Below, one piece after another: positions 20,990 to 34,072 of a stretch of 64,000 nt of DNA. The stretch comes from Elymus sibiricus (Eukaryota; Streptophyta; Magnoliopsida; Poales; Poaceae): contig CM077665.1 in assembly GCA_039707655.1 (NCBI GenBank), positions 441,811,531 through 441,875,530 of the forward strand. The letters run 5' to 3'. Made by a program: the position numbers and the translations under genes. Numbering within the stretch: the first letter of the stretch is position 1; each line of letters opens with the position of its first letter. The notes under the pieces were generated by a model. It ran no database searches. It was not told the DNA's origin and saw only the letters and a program-made list of their open reading frames with translations.

Positions 20990-22913
20990 TGTTGGGAAAC
21001 GTTGCATGGAAAACAAAAGAAATTCTACGAATCCACCCAAGATCTAATCTAGGAGATGCCAGCAACAAATGTGAGTGTCTACGTACCCTTATAGGCCAAA
21101 AGCGGAAACGTTCAACGAACGTGGCTGATATAGTCGTACTCTTCATGATCCAATCTGATCGAGCGCCGCACGAACGACACCTCCGAGATGAGCACATGTA
21201 CATCAAGATGGCGTATCCTCCTTCTTGATCCAGCAAGAAAAGTGAGAGGTAGATGAGATCAATCTCGGCAGCACGACGGTGTAGTGGCGGAAGTATGGTG
21301 GGATTCCGCCAGAGTTTCGCTAAAACTGCACAGAGGCAGAGGAGCATATAGAAGAGAGATGGAGGCGGCTGCCAAGGGGAAGGTTGTGTGGCGCCACTGC
21401 CCCTCGCCCCTCCTTTTAGGCCTTGCACAATGCAAGATGCTTAGGAAGGTGCTTAGTAAAATAAACTAAGTTTTTCTTTAACACCAGTATTTATATTGGA
21501 CAGGTGCATAATTAAGCGTCTACCCTGTATAAATAAGCACCAATGCTTAAGGAAAATCTGGTTTATTTCTCTAAGCTCCTCCCCTAAGCACCTTGGATTA
21601 TACATGGCCTTATAGGGGTGGGGGCACAGCCATGTTCCCCCACCCCTCTAAGTCTCCATACTGGCGACCAAAAGTGGGGAAGACTTGCCTCCCAAGTTTC
21701 TCCCTATTTTTTAGGGATTTGGCCTTATCTCTTTGTCCCATGCGCATGGACCTTGGGGGCTGCTGGGCCTGGCCCAATTGGACATGTGCACCACCCCTCG
21801 GGACATGTGGGACATCCGGGATAGGTGGGACCCACTAGGGGACCCTCCGGAACCTTCTAGAACCTTTGATACTATACCAAAAAATTTCAAACTTTTTTGG
21901 TAACCCGGAGAATACTTTCCGATACATAATTCTCTATCTCCGGACCATTCCGAAGCTCCTTGTGATGTCCGGGATCCAATCCAGGACTCTGAATCCAAAT
22001 TTAATATCACTATCTTAATATCTCACTACTACCCTAGCGACATCTAGCGTTAAGTGTGTGACCCTACGGGTTGGAGAACATGCATACATGATCAAGACTC
22101 CTCTCCAATCAATAACCAATAGTGGGACCTGGATGCCCATAATGACTCCCACATATTCAAGGAAGTTATTTCTCAGTTTGAACCACAATGTCGATGATTT
22201 AGATAATCCCGTATACAATTCCCTTTGTCTGACAATATGTTACTTGCCCGAGATTCGATCTTCGGTATCACCATACCTAGTTCAATCTCGTTACCGGAAA
22301 GTCTCTTTACTCGTTCCGTATTACAACATCCCCATGACTGAACTCATTAGTGACATGCTTGCAAGCTACTTAGGATTTTGTATTACCGAGAGGACCCAAA
22401 GATATCTCTCCGTCATATGGAGTAACAAATCCCAGTCTCAATCCATGCAACCCAACCAGTACTTTCTGAGATACCTGAAGAGCACCTTTATGATCACTCA
22501 ATTACGAAGTGACTGATGATAACCAGAAAGTATTCTTCCGGTATTCGGGAGTGGCATGATCTCATGGTCTAAGGAATAGAAACTTGACATTAAGAAAGCA
22601 GTAGCAATATGAACCTAGTAACATGATCAGATGCTAAGCTTACGATTGGGTTTGTCCATCACATTATTCTCCTAATGATGTGATCTCGTTATTAAATGAC
22701 AAATCATGTCTATGGTTAGAAAATCTTAACCATCTTTAATCAACGAGCTAGTCAAGTAGAGGCTTAATAGGGACACAATGTTTGTTTATGTATCCACACA
22801 TGTATCTAAGTTTCCGGTTAATATAATTATAGCATGGAGAATAAATATTTATCAAGAACAAAGAAATATGATAATAACAACTTTATTATTGCCTCTAGGG
22901 CATATTTCCAACA
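20990..22913 (-). repeat. 3' LTR of the Angela-type element
   Basis: The 1,924-bp LTR runs on the minus strand from TGTTGGAAATATG (22913) to ...GTTTCCCAACA (20990). The purine-rich AGTGGGAGAC stretch lies just upstream in the minus-strand sense. It differs from the 5' LTR by a MITE (21419-21609). Confidence 0.9.
21419..21609. mobile_element. Tourist/PIF-Harbinger-type MITE in the Angela LTR
   Basis: A 191-bp insert flanked by TTA (21416-21418 and 21610-21612) and absent from the matching place in the other LTR (near 42562). The ends GGCCTTGCACAATGCAAG and, in complement, GGCCATGTATAATCCAAG are terminal inverted repeats. A TTA target and GGCC-type ends fit Tourist-like MITEs. Confidence 0.88.
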
Positions 22914-22946
22914 GTCTCCCACTTGCACTAGAGTCAATAATCTAGT

Positions 22947-23432
22947 TTACATTGTAATGAATCTAACACCCATTGAGTTCTGGTGTTGATCATGTTTTAC
23001 ACGTGGAAGAGGTTTAGTCAATGGGTCTGCAACATTCAGATATGTATGAACTTTGCAAATCTCTATGTCTCCTTCCTTGGCGTAGTCACGGTTGGAGTTG
23101 AAGTGGCGTTTGATATACTTGGTCTTCTTGTGAAACCTGGGCTCCTTGGCAATGACAATAGCACCAGTATTGTCACCATAGATAGTCATGGGATCCGATG
23201 CACTAGGAACCACACCTAGATCGGACATGAAGTCCTTCATCCGGACTCCTTCCTGTGTCGCATCCGAAGCGGATATATATTCTGCTTCACATGTTGATGC
23301 TGCTACAACGCTCTGCTTGGAGCTACTCCAGCTAACAGCTCTACCATTCAAAACAAATATGTATCCGGTTTGAGACTTTGAGTCATTCGGATCAGTGTCG
23401 AAGCTAGCATCGACGTAACACTTTATGATGTG
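22947..23432 (-). pseudogene. Copia RNase H domain (C-terminal end of pol)
   Basis: Minus-strand frame with YVDASFDTDPNDSKSQTGYIF, SWSSSKQSVVAASTCEAEYI, YGDNTGAI and HKKTKYIKRHF, the conserved order of Copia RNase H with its acidic residues. It ends before the 3' LTR. Its upstream continuation is displaced to 37535 by the nested insertion. Confidence 0.88.
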
Positions 23433-24909
23433 TGATACGTCTCCACCGTATCGATAATTTATGAAGTATTCATGCCATATTCACTTCTGTTTACAATACT
23501 TTTATACGGCTTTGATGCACTTTTTATGGTTTAATTAGAACTAACCCGGACTGACGGTGTTTTTAGCAAAATTACTGTGGTGTCGGCTTTTTGTGCAGAA
23601 AATGAAAGTTCTCGGAATCGCCCGAAAGTTTTTTGTGATTTTTTATAGAACATATTACCAACATTGGAGCAAAGATCCACCGGAGGTGGCCCTTGTTAGC
23701 CACAAGCCAACAGGGCGCGCCCGGGGGGGTCAAAGGGGGCTGATGGCTTGTGGGCCCCTCGTAACTCCGTTTTGCGTGATTCCAACGCCAAAAAGTCCTG
23801 TAAATAGAGAAACCCTTAGAAATTAGGGGAGTCTCTCCGCCTTGCCACCGCAATTCTCTGTATCGACGAAAAACCAATCTGGAGAGAAAATAGTAGTGAA
23901 AACAGGAGAGAAACAGAGAGAGAGATCCAATCTCGGAGGGGCTCTCGCCCCTCCGGGAGCCATGGAGGCCAAGGACGAGAGGGGAGAACCTCTCCCCATC
24001 TTGGTAGAGGCCATGTAGGAGGAAGCCTAAGGGGGAGACTCTCTCTCCCTCTCTCTTCCGGTGGCGCCGGAGTGCCGCCGGGGGAACCATCACCGCGGTG
24101 GTCGTCTTCATCAACATCACCGTCTCCATCACCTTCCCTCATCTATCTACGGCGGTCCACTCTACCGCACCCCATTGTAATCCCCTACTTGAACATGGTG
24201 TTTCATGCCACATATTATTAATCAATGATGTGTTGCCAACCAATGATGTTTGAGTAGATTTATGTTGTCCTTTGGGTTGATTGATGATCTTGATTGGTTT
24301 GAGTGTAAGTTTTGTTTTGGTGCTGTCCTATGGTGCCCTCCGTGTCGCGCACACATGAGGGAGTTCTCGCTGTAGGGTGTTGCAATATGTTCATGATTCA
24401 CTTATAGTGGGGGGCTAGAGTGACAGAAGCTTACATTCCAGTAAGGGGATTGTTGCATATGGGAGTAAAGGGGACTTGATGTTTAATGCTATGGTTGGGT
24501 TTAACATAATGATTTCTAGTAGTTGCGGATGCTTTCTAGTGGTCCAATCATAAGTTCATATGATCCAAGTACGGAAAGTATGTTAGCTCATGGCTCTCCC
24601 TTCTATAAAATTGCAAGAATGATTACCGATCTTGTTATCAATTGCCTAGGATGATTCCGCACACCATACCATCATTATTCCACACTCGCTATTTGTAATA
24701 TATTGTAATATATTCTAACTTTATTTATGCAGCAACTATTTTCATATTTTAGTTCTCCAATATCATGCAAAGCTATCCTATTTATACCCACAACGCAGTT
24801 TTATTTCTCGTTTCTAGATAGAAGCCAACGCTTGGTGTACGTAGCGTCGTATCGGTGGCAGATAGGATTTGAGAGAATATTGATCTTACCTTTAGCTCCT
24901 TGTGGGTTC

Positions 24910-27900
24910 TGTGACACCCTGAATTTTGGCAACTTTTTCTTTTTAAAATCTTTTGGGATTTATTTGCAAACTTGGTTGATTTTCATATCTTTTCTATTGA
25001 GTTGGATCTGTGAATCTTTGAATCTTTTCCCAAGTAACCCAAAACCCTCATCATCTTGCCAAAACCTTTCTACACTTCTCTTGGATCAATTTCCAATATT
25101 TAATCTTTTCCAATAACCCTTTTCCTTATTTGGGAAATTATGTCATCACTATGGGTTGTGAAGCAACCTATAGTTTGGATGATCAATAAATTCCCAAATT
25201 TTTCCCACATCTTCTCATCATTATATAATTCCATAATATCCAAAAATATTCCATTCCCCAATATAAAATTTTGGCCAGAATAATTATTATCTTTCTGGTC
25301 AAAATTTGCCAGTTGTGAAGCAACCCCATTGTTCCTATCACAGAAAATTCTCAATAAATTCTCCAAGCTCCTAGGGATCCTATCTAGCCACAATATCCAA
25401 AAATATCATCTGGTCCAGTACAACTTTTTAGCAGCAAAACTCTGACAAGTTTCTATCATTTTCAAACCTTTGTGAAGGAAGTGCTAGCTAGAGGTGTTCA
25501 ATTGCTCTCAAATTTTAATGGCATCTTCTATATCTCAAATAACTTCCCTCCACCAAGTTTCATCTTCAGAAGATCATTTTTGTGAGTGCCCCAAGCCCAT
25601 TTGGATTCTGTACCAGAATTGTGGTTTACAAAAGAACTATGCCCAAATCTTTCTCAAACCCTTCCAAACTTTGCCAGTTTGTTGTCCTTCCAAAGTAGAT
25701 CACTCTGGACATCTCCCCTGGCTTCATCTCCAGCTCATCTCACCTCCAGACCTCTCTCAAGTCTACAGTCTGGAACTGTAGGTGAAGCTACCCATCAAGC
25801 CAGAGTGAATCTGGTCAAGGCAGTGGCACAGGGAGGCTAGATGGTCGAAGGACGACGCTGTGGACAAGGTACGGCAGGCTTGCGTGGCCTCCTGGTAGCC
25901 GCACCCGTGGTGAGCACGGTGCTGGCATGCCAGGGCGCGCGCTCTGCACGGCTCCCGCGTCGGATGTGCTCGCCCGAGCCGTCCCTCGCTGCCCCCCCCT
26001 TGTCCCTTGGTGCCGAAAGCGCTCCTGACCAACGCGTGGCCCTCTCGAACCCTCCTGACCGCCGGTGAAGGTCGCCGCCGCTCCCGGCCAAGCTCCGCCA
26101 CGGGCAAAACAGTGAGCTTCCGCCACTGTGGTTGTCCGCGAGCCATTAATGGCGCCGGACCCATCCCGTCGCTTCCCCCTGCCCTCTCCCATCTCATCGA
26201 CGCTCCCGCACAGCCAGCTCGCCGTCCTTGCCCCGGCGACGTGGCCACAGCGCCGATAGCTCTAGAGAGCTCGCCTGCCTTTGCCTCCCGCCTATATAAG
26301 GCCATGCCCTGACCCTCCGAGCTCCTCACCTCACCTCCGACATCTCCAATTGGCCTCCCGAGCAACGAGCCAAGGCCGAGAGGCCCTCTGGCCTCGAATC
26401 TCACCGGAGCTCCGCCGTTGGTAGCAACCTCGCCGCCAGCACTTCCCGTTTTCCCCAGCCCCAATTGACCTCACCCTCGAGCTCAGGGCATTCCCCTGGT
26501 GCTCCACGACCCTCCGCCCAAGCAAACCATTGCCGGAACCGCCGTCTCCGACCTCACCCGAACGCTGCCGCCGCCGGAGAAGAAGGGGACGACGTCGTCC
26601 GACCTCCTTTAGCCAAGCTACGGGTACATACTTGCTCGCCGTCGAGCGCCCGTTCTATTCCTGTAGTCGCCAGACCTCGCCGCCGTCTCTATCGTCGGCG
26701 ACCATCGCCGGAGCCCCGCCCCGTCTTGGTCCCTCCTCTCCCCCTCTGTTTAAACGAGGCAGGCCCCACCAGTCAGCGGCCCACGCCCGCGCCCGAAGCG
26801 GTATGAGTGGAGGCGTATTCAGAGAATACGCCTTCGATGTGGCCGCTGGTGGTTTTCTGGTTTTTCTGATTTTCATTTATTTAATTCTAGATTTTGACCA
26901 AACTTTGACCTTGAATAAATTTTAATCTACAAACTCAATTCAGTTGATTCTTTTTGCATTGTGTTTGTACTGAGCCCTTTTATTTTCTGACAGATTTTGG
27001 TATTTTTCCAATACTCACAGATTTTTTGGTGAACAGAAATGCATTATGTGACTTTTCCTTTGCATTTTAAAAATATTTTCAGAAGGAGATTGTGGTACAT
27101 GTGAGGACCAAGAGTGTTTGAACAACCCAACAGATTAAGGCAAGCCATGATACCCATTTCATGAAGCATTCCCAATAGCATTGCCTATTTTAATATATTA
27201 TTCTTATTTATTTGCTTTAAGATAATTCATAGAATAATTTAAGAAGATAATGGCATATTTTGATAACCACTATTTTGCTAAGTAACTTAGTGGTTGATCT
27301 TGAGTCACCTGTCCGGGCTTAACCGTGCAACCACATTTGCCGGTATGGGACGGCCTTGACTTGGCCTCACTGCGTGATCTTTCACCGGTACCTCCAAAGA
27401 GGGAGGGTTATGTGCGCGTGCTACCCTGATCAGGTAGGCGGCGATAATCCTGTGAGCCCAGTTGAGTATTGTGCCGGCGCCCCCGTTTGGGACAGTTTAG
27501 TTTGGCCACGACGGTGGCAGGTGTCGTGAGGACACAGGTGTCATGAGGACACAGGAGCCATCCAGGGCAGGCCTCCGGGGGAGGATGAATGCCGGTGGTA
27601 CGATGAGAGAGTCACGGGTCAGGCAGGTTTCGTTGAAGCAACGCTGGTCCACCCGAAGGGGATCGCGAGGCCAGGTGCTTCATGGTGTGGGTAAAGTGCA
27701 GAGTGTAAAAATCTATTTGAATAGCCGCGTCCACGGAATTGGACAGCTCGTCCAGACCTCAGTAGATGGTCAACTGTATCAATGATAGTAATGATGGAAG
27801 AACTCTTCGTATGATCGGAAGTACTCGATGGCTTATGAGTATTCCGAGGGTTGTGGGACAACCCGAATGAGAGTAAGTTAATGACCGGTACAGTAAGTGA

Positions 27901-28350
27901 ATTGCTTAAGTATTTAACATGTTGATTGCCATGCTATTGTTTGCTGCATTACTTGGTTGTCGTGAGCTTGCGAGTACATTCAAAGTACTCACCTGGCGTA
28001 TCATGCCAGATGCAGGAGAAGCCGAGGACGGAGGTGCCGATGGTTCGTGCTACACTAGCTAGGACGTGTCCACAGCAGTGTCCCTGTGGATGGAGTTGCC
28101 GCTATATTCCGCTACGCCGTAGAAGTACTTAGTAGTTCCGAGGCCAGCTATGTTCCATAAATAATGTGGATACTGTCATAGCACCGAGGGTGCCTTTGGC
28201 CTTGCTATCATTGTAAAATATGAGCTTGTACCCGTCATCTATCAATAAAAGTTCAGTTCTGTTCTCTACCAAGCTGTTGTGTGTTTCCAGAAGACATGAT
28301 CTCTGGGTTGGAAACACTGGTAATCCGGTTCTCTGAGCCGGCGGGCCACA
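24910..28350 (+). repeat. 5' LTR of the Tekay-type element
   Basis: From TGTGACACCCTGAATTTTGG (24910) to ...GCGGGCCACA (28350). A TATA box (TATATAA, 26293-26299) follows a long GC-rich stretch, and AATAAA (28244-28249) lies near the end. The open frames in the GC-rich part are not genes. Relative to the 3' LTR it lacks 11 bases near 27700. Confidence 0.93.
26293..26299 (+). promoter_or_regulatory. TATA box of the Tekay-type LTR
   Basis: CCTATATAAGG in a GC-rich context; the same box lies at 35442-35448 in the 3' LTR. Confidence 0.7.
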
Positions 28351-28353
28351 ACG

Positions 28354-28368
28354 CTTGGTATCTGAGCC
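28354..28368 (+). other. Primer-binding site of the Tekay-type element
   Basis: TTGGTATCTGAGCC follows the LTR end by four bases. It matches the usual initiator-Met type site TGGTATCAGAGCC except for one base. Confidence 0.75.
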
Positions 28369-28516
28369 GTGCTGACTGTAGGACACCCTAGTTAATCAGC
28401 GCTAGAACCGCGATTAGTATAGGGCTTTGAGTGTGCATCTTGCTTGCTGCATTTGATTGTTGCATGGCATGCATTGTGATTCATTGTTTTACTAACCGTT
28501 GGCATTGTGAGTGTAG

Positions 28517-29353
28517 ATGGCACCAGTTCCATACCACTACCATTTTGAGCCTGCACCCTCCACCTTTCCAGTACTGCTCCGGAACGTCTGGCTTCGATTG
28601 TATCCCCACGGCGAAGATCCAGTGTAGCAGGTGTTTCGGGAGCAGCTTGCTAAGTCAGTCTATGAGTACCACGCAGAGGCTTTCCTGGTTGCGAGCTCGG
28701 ATCTTGGTAGCTACTCTCGCTCTTCCAAGGGCGGAACGGCTTCCACCCCGGAGTTGGTGATCCAGTTTGCCGCGATGGAGGCTCTCACTGACTTGCGCTA
28801 CCACGAGGTTGAGATGCAGACTCATCCAGGTTTCTTCCACTATCCCACCCTGTCGCCTACGACAGGGCGAGTCATTTTTGCGCCAGTTGACCCGGAGTGT
28901 GATCGTGCGACTTCCGTTCTGGCTCGTTATCTGAACGCCAGTTATTGCACGATCATATCCTTGGCTGAGGAGCTGTCTCGTGTCCCAGGGGCACTTGCAG
29001 CCGTGGCCCCAGTTCCACCTCCACCTCAGCCTATCTTTCCACCCATATATCCACCACCAGTTCCACCTCCACCCAGGTTTGAGGCTCCTTCTAGCTCTAC
29101 GGTGCCGTCAGGCTTTTCGTCTGGTAGCCGCCGTGAGACCCCAGCAGAGTGGGCCTCACTCCTAGCCACTCCAGCTGCTCCGATGCTGGGGCGTCATGCT
29201 CCTTCTACCCCGGAAGGAGAACCGTCCCAGCAGCGTCGTCGTGTTTCCTTTGATCCGGAGGATGAGATCCACATCATCAGTTCCGACTCCGACTCAGGAT
29301 CAGAGGATGAGGAGTCTTCAGTCAGCCAGTGTTCGTGCCATCCGCGCCACTAG
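28517..29353 (+). pseudogene. Upstream frame (ORF0) of the Tekay-type element, unknown function
   Basis: The frame opens at ATG 28517, has one in-frame TAG (28625-28627) and then runs to 29353, about 278 residues. The N-terminal half resembles a compact domain (LRNVWLRLYPHG, ELVIQFAAMEALTDLRYHEVE). The middle is Pro-rich (residues about 155-190). The C-terminus has RRRVSFDPEDEIHIISSDSD, a Ser/Asp acidic tail. It has no gag, protease or RT motif and lies between the PBS and gag in its own frame. Extra frames before gag occur in some large plant Gypsy elements; its job is unknown. Confidence 0.6.
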
Positions 29354-29588
29354 AGTAGAGGCTTGAGTTGTTATGCATGCATCCTTGCATATGTCAACTG
29401 CCGTATGAGCAGTCCAGCATGATATTCCCCTACTAGCTTGCCATGTATGATGTTGGGTTATCTTGTATAATTATGTTGTTTGCTTTATTCGCCTTTTTCG
29501 CGTATTTTCTTTCTGGTGTCATACCCCTGTGTTTCCCTTATGGATGTTGCTCATCGATTCGGTATTGTGCAATGGGAACAAATTTAGG

Positions 29589-30979
29589 ATGAAGGGAAGT
29601 TGTAGCCAAGGCGGCAATGGAACCCCCGTTCGTCGATCCGCTAGACAAGCAGGACAACCACCAGAAGATTTACCACCCCCACCACCTCAAGCACCGACCA
29701 CTGATCAGATTATGAGAATGTTTGAGGAGAAGAGAAACCAGGACCTTATGGAATTTCTAAAAAGCATGCAGACCATGGTGGGTCAGAACCACAACCACAA
29801 TGGAACACATTCTAGATTGTCCAACTTCCAGCGCACCAAACCACCCAATTTTGGTCAAGATGTGGACCCGATAGAAGCGGATGATTGGCTAAGGACTATA
29901 GAAAAGAAGCTGGAAATAGCCCGTTGCGAAGAATCCAACAAGGTTCCTTTTGCACCCACTACCTAGAAGGGCCGGCAGCTATCTGGTGGGACAATACAAA
30001 GGCAACATGGTCTTCTGAAGAAGAAATCTCCTGGGAGAAGTTTAAGGAGTTATTCCGCAAATACCACATTCCCACTGGCATAATGAAGGTGAAGCAAAGG
30101 GAGTTCCTTGCTCTGACACAAGGAAATATGTCGGTGGCAGAGTACCTAAACAAGTTCAACAATCTGGCACGGTACTCTACCTATGATGTGGCCACCGAAG
30201 AAAGAAAGATAGATCGGTTCCTAGGAGGACTGAATCATGCCCTCCGTTGTCAGCTTTGCATGCTAGACTTTCCGGACTTTCAGACTCTGGTAAACAAGGC
30301 CTTCATAGCCGAACGGGAACATAAGTCCAGATATGATAACCACAAGAGGAAGTTTGAACACAAGAAGGACAACTGTGAGCCGTTTGCGCAGAAGCCACGC
30401 ACCTGGCAGCCAGGCTCATATGAATACAAGCCTACATGGAGCAATGGCAACAACAATAATAAGACAGTGAGCCAGACCAAGACCTTCGGCAAACAGCCCA
30501 TGATAGAGGACTGCCGCCGCAACAATACCTGCTTCACTTGCGGCCAAAGCGGACACTACTCCAAACAGTGCCCCGCCAATAACGGGAAGCTATCCTCCGA
30601 CGTCAAGCCGCAGGTCAATACTATTGGACGCCGCCCCAATCATAACTTCTGCCACGGACGCGTTCATCATATCTCCGCTGAGGAAGCCTGCGAAGCTCCA
30701 GAAGTAGTCCTTGGTATGTTTTCTGTTAACGACAGACCTGCAGTAATTTTATTTGATTCTGGGGCTTCCCATTCGTTTATTTCGCGGAGTTTTGCCACCT
30801 TGCACAAGTTTTCCCCTTCGCTCTTGGACAAAATCATGGTGGTACAATCCCCTGGCTCCCTGCTCAAAACAAATCTGATATATAGAGATCTGGAAATTTC
30901 GATACATGGGGTTAAATTTCCAGCTGCACTCGTTGCCATTGAATCTTCGGGATTGGACGTGATACTGGGGATGGACTAG
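29589..30979 (+). pseudogene. Tekay-type gag and protease (frameshifted)
   Basis: ATG 29589 opens gag. The frame shifts near 29950 and continues to TAG 30977-30979. Gag shows the retrotransposon gag core (AAIWWDNTKATWSSEEEISW, FRKYHIP, MSVAEYLNKFNNLARY) and a CCHC knuckle (CFTCGQSGHYSKQC, near 30528-30570). Protease follows with the catalytic LFDSGASHSFI near 30750-30780 and ends at VILGMD, where the next codon, normally Trp in this family, is a stop. Gag would form the particle and package RNA; protease would cut the polyprotein. Confidence 0.88.
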
Positions 30980-32962
30980 TTGACACCCCATCGGGCATGC
31001 ATCAACTGTGCCACCAGGACAGTGACACTAGTTAACCCAGCAGGACAAACAGTCCAATTCCTTGCCAGCAAGATGATGTTAAAGAAGGGAATGGCATACC
31101 AAACTACCGTCACAGATATGAACTTGATTCCGGTAGTTTGCGAATTTCCGGATGTATTTCCCGAGGAATTACCAGGGATGCCACCCGACCGGGAATTGGA
31201 GTTTGCAATCGAAGTGGTTCCCGGTACCGCTCCAATTTACAAGAAATATTACCGTATGACAGGTCCAGGGCTGGCGGAACTGAAGAAGCAGCTGGATGAA
31301 TTGTTGCAAAAAGGGTATATCCGCCCAAGCATCTCACCCTGGGGATCACCAGTACTCTTTGTCAAGAAGAAGGATGGAAGTCTACGAATGTGCGTAGACT
31401 ATCGCCAACTGAACGAGGTCACCATCAAGAATAAGTACCCGCTCCCTCGCATTGATGACTTGTTCGATCAGCTGAACGGAGCACGGGTATTCTCCAAGAT
31501 TGACCTCCGAACCTGGTATGATCAGCTAAAAATCAGAAAGGAAGACATACCCAAGACATCGTTCACCACCCGGTATGGTCTGTATGAATTTACAGTCATG
31601 TCATTTGGATTGACAAATGCTCCAGCCTACTTCATGAGCATGATGAACAAAGTCTTCATGGACTTTCTGGACAAATTTGTGGTGGTGTTCATCGATGATA
31701 TCCTGATATATTCCAAGGATGAAGAAGAGCACAAACAACACCTCCGTGCTGTCTTGGAAAGGTTAAGAGACCACCGCCTGTATGCCAAGTTCAGCAAGTG
31801 TGAATTTTGGCTAAAAGAGGTGGGATTTCTAGGGCACATCCTGTCAGAACAAGGAGTATCCGTCGACCCCAGCAAGGTAACTGCAGTGTTAAATTGGAAG
31901 ACACCCGCCTCGGTGACCGAAGTTCGTAGCTTTCTGGGATTGGCAGGCTATTACCGTCATTTCATAGAGGGCTTCTCCAAGATAGCTAAGCCACTGACGG
32001 AATTGCTCAAGAAAAATCAAAGGTTCGTCTGGACGACGGAGTGTGACAACAGCTTTCTAGAGCTGAAGACAAGGCTAACCACAACACCTGTCTTAGTTCT
32101 TCCAGACATTCACAAGAGCTTCGACATATATTGCGATGCTTCCAGACGTCGAATCGGCTGCGTACTAATGCAAGAAGGAAAGGTTGTAGCGTATGCATCC
32201 AGACAGCTACGACCTCATGAGGAGAACTATCCTACGCATGATTTGGAGTTAGCAGCCGTGGTTCATGCCTTGAAGATTTAGAGGCATTACCTCATTGGAC
32301 AACGTTGTGAAATATACACGGATCATAAGAGTCTCAAGTATATTTTCACCCAACCTGACATGAACCTCAGGAAGCGACGATGGCTTGAATTAGTCAAGGA
32401 CTATGATATTGGAATAAACTGTCATCCGGGAAAGGCTAATGTGGTCGCGGATGCTCTCAGCAGAAAACAGGGCACAGTAAATGCACGAATGGGAAGTCTC
32501 CATCCAAGGTTACAAGAAGAATTCGCTGAGCTCAACATGGTGCTATGCCGCCCAATTACCCCGGATACTTTGGAAATTACTCCAACGCTTATAGAAAAAA
32601 TTAAGAAGGCCCAAGAGCTAGATGAAGGAATAATGGAGATCAAGGAGCTGATTCCGAAAGGGAAGGCCAAGTCCTTCCGCGTGGATGATAAGGGCACCCA
32701 ACGTATTGAGAAACGGATATGTGTGCCCGATCAGAATAATCTGAGGCAGCAAATACTCAGGGAAGCTCATGAGTCCGCATACTTTATCCACCCGGGAGGC
32801 ACAAAGATGTATCAGGATCTGAGAGAAACCTTTTGGTGGCCAGGAATGCGAAGGGATATAGCCTACTATGTCGCCTGCTGTGACATCTGCAACAAGGTCA
32901 AGGTGGAATATCAGAAACCCGCTGGGTTACTGCAACCTTTACCAGTTCCCCAGTGGAAGTGA
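30980..32962 (+). pseudogene. Tekay-type reverse transcriptase, RNase H and integrase zinc domain
   Basis: Same frame as protease, with stops at 32279-32281 and 32960-32962, both at positions where the family has Trp. RT shows [24 protein letters not shown] (family usually has a Ser-Gly in place of TW), and [11 protein letters not shown] with the catalytic Asp pair near 31690. RNase H shows [18 protein letters not shown] and, after the first stop, YTDHKSL and NVVADALSR. The integrase zinc domain is [15 protein letters not shown] followed by CDICNK (32768-32900). Confidence 0.9.
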
Positions 32963-34072
32963 GACGACATATGTATGGACTTCATTGTTGGACTACCCAA
33001 GTCAACAAGAGGCAATGATGCTATCTGGGTCATTGTGGATATACTCACAAAAGTGGCTCACTTTATTCCGGTAAAGAACACTTTTAATGCAAATCAGCTT
33101 GCACAACTCTACATGTCCCGGATAGTCAGCCTTCATGGAGTACCCAAGTCTATCACCTCAGATAGAGGCTCCCTATTCACCTCAGCATTCTGGCTACGAT
33201 TGCACCAAGCTTTGGGAACCATGCTGAAGCATAGCACGGCGTACCATCCACAGACAGATGGACAGACCGAAAGAGTGAACCAGATACTAGAGGATATGCT
33301 TCGGTCCTATGCTCTCACCCATGGACCCAAATGGGAAGATAGCCTACCCTATGCGGAATTCTCCTATAACAACAGCTATCAGTCAAGTTTGAAGATGTCA
33401 CCGTTTGAGGCGTTATATGGGCGGAAGTGCCGCACCCCATTGAATTGGTCCCAGATAGGAGATAGCCGTATTTTTGGCACGGACTTGATGCTCGAGGCCG
33501 AGAAGCAGGTCAAGGATATTCAGGAGCGTCTTCGAGCAGCCAAGTCCCGCCAAAAGAGCTACTATGACCCAAAGCACCGGGAAGTGACCTTTGAACCCGG
33601 AGAATATGCGTACCTCCGAGTAACCCCCATGAAAGGAGTGAAGAGATTCCATACCCGGGGAAAGCTTGCACCAAGATATATCGGTCCCTTTCCAGTGGTT
33701 GCTAGAAGAGGCAGAGTGGCATACCAGTTGGAATTACCACCGGAGTTGTCTGATGTGCATGACGTCTTTCACATATCAGAATTAAGAAAGTGCATTGCAC
33801 CACCGATCAAGCAGGCAGACATGAGTGAGTTAGAACTAGCTAAAGACCTGAGCTACGAAGAGAAGCCTGTCAGGATCCTAGATAAAATGGAAAGAACTAC
33901 CAGGAGTAAGGTGATCAGATTTTACAAGGTGCTATGGGAGCACCATGCTGAGGAAGAGGCTACCTGGGAAAGAGAAGATTTCTTGAGATCCGCATATCCG
34001 TACTTGTTCCCTGAGCAACCGAATCTCGAGGACGAGATTCATCCTAAGGGGGGTAGGTTTGTGACACCCTGA
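32963..34072 (+). pseudogene. Tekay-type integrase core and chromodomain-like tail
   Basis: Frame from after the TGA at 32960 to a stop at 34070-34072, inside the first bases of the 3' LTR. The core shows the three acidic residues: WVIVDILTK, ITSDRGSLF and TDGQTERVN. The GPF-like segment is GPFPVVARRG. The tail (about 33860-34010: VRILDKMERTTR, VLWEHHAEEEATWEREDF) is chromodomain-like; in chromoviruses it directs integration to marked chromatin. The domain itself is intact, only the upstream stops break it. Confidence 0.9.
34042..34059 (+). other. Polypurine tract of the Tekay-type element
   Basis: CCTAAGGGGGGTAGGTT lies directly before the 3' LTR and is the plus-strand primer site. Confidence 0.7.

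Noticed and set aside
25763..26464. Long open frames on the minus strand in the GC-rich part of the Tekay-type LTR (also 35119-35613)
   Set aside because: They lie in an LTR, overlap its TATA box, have no domain, and occur because of GC-rich base composition.
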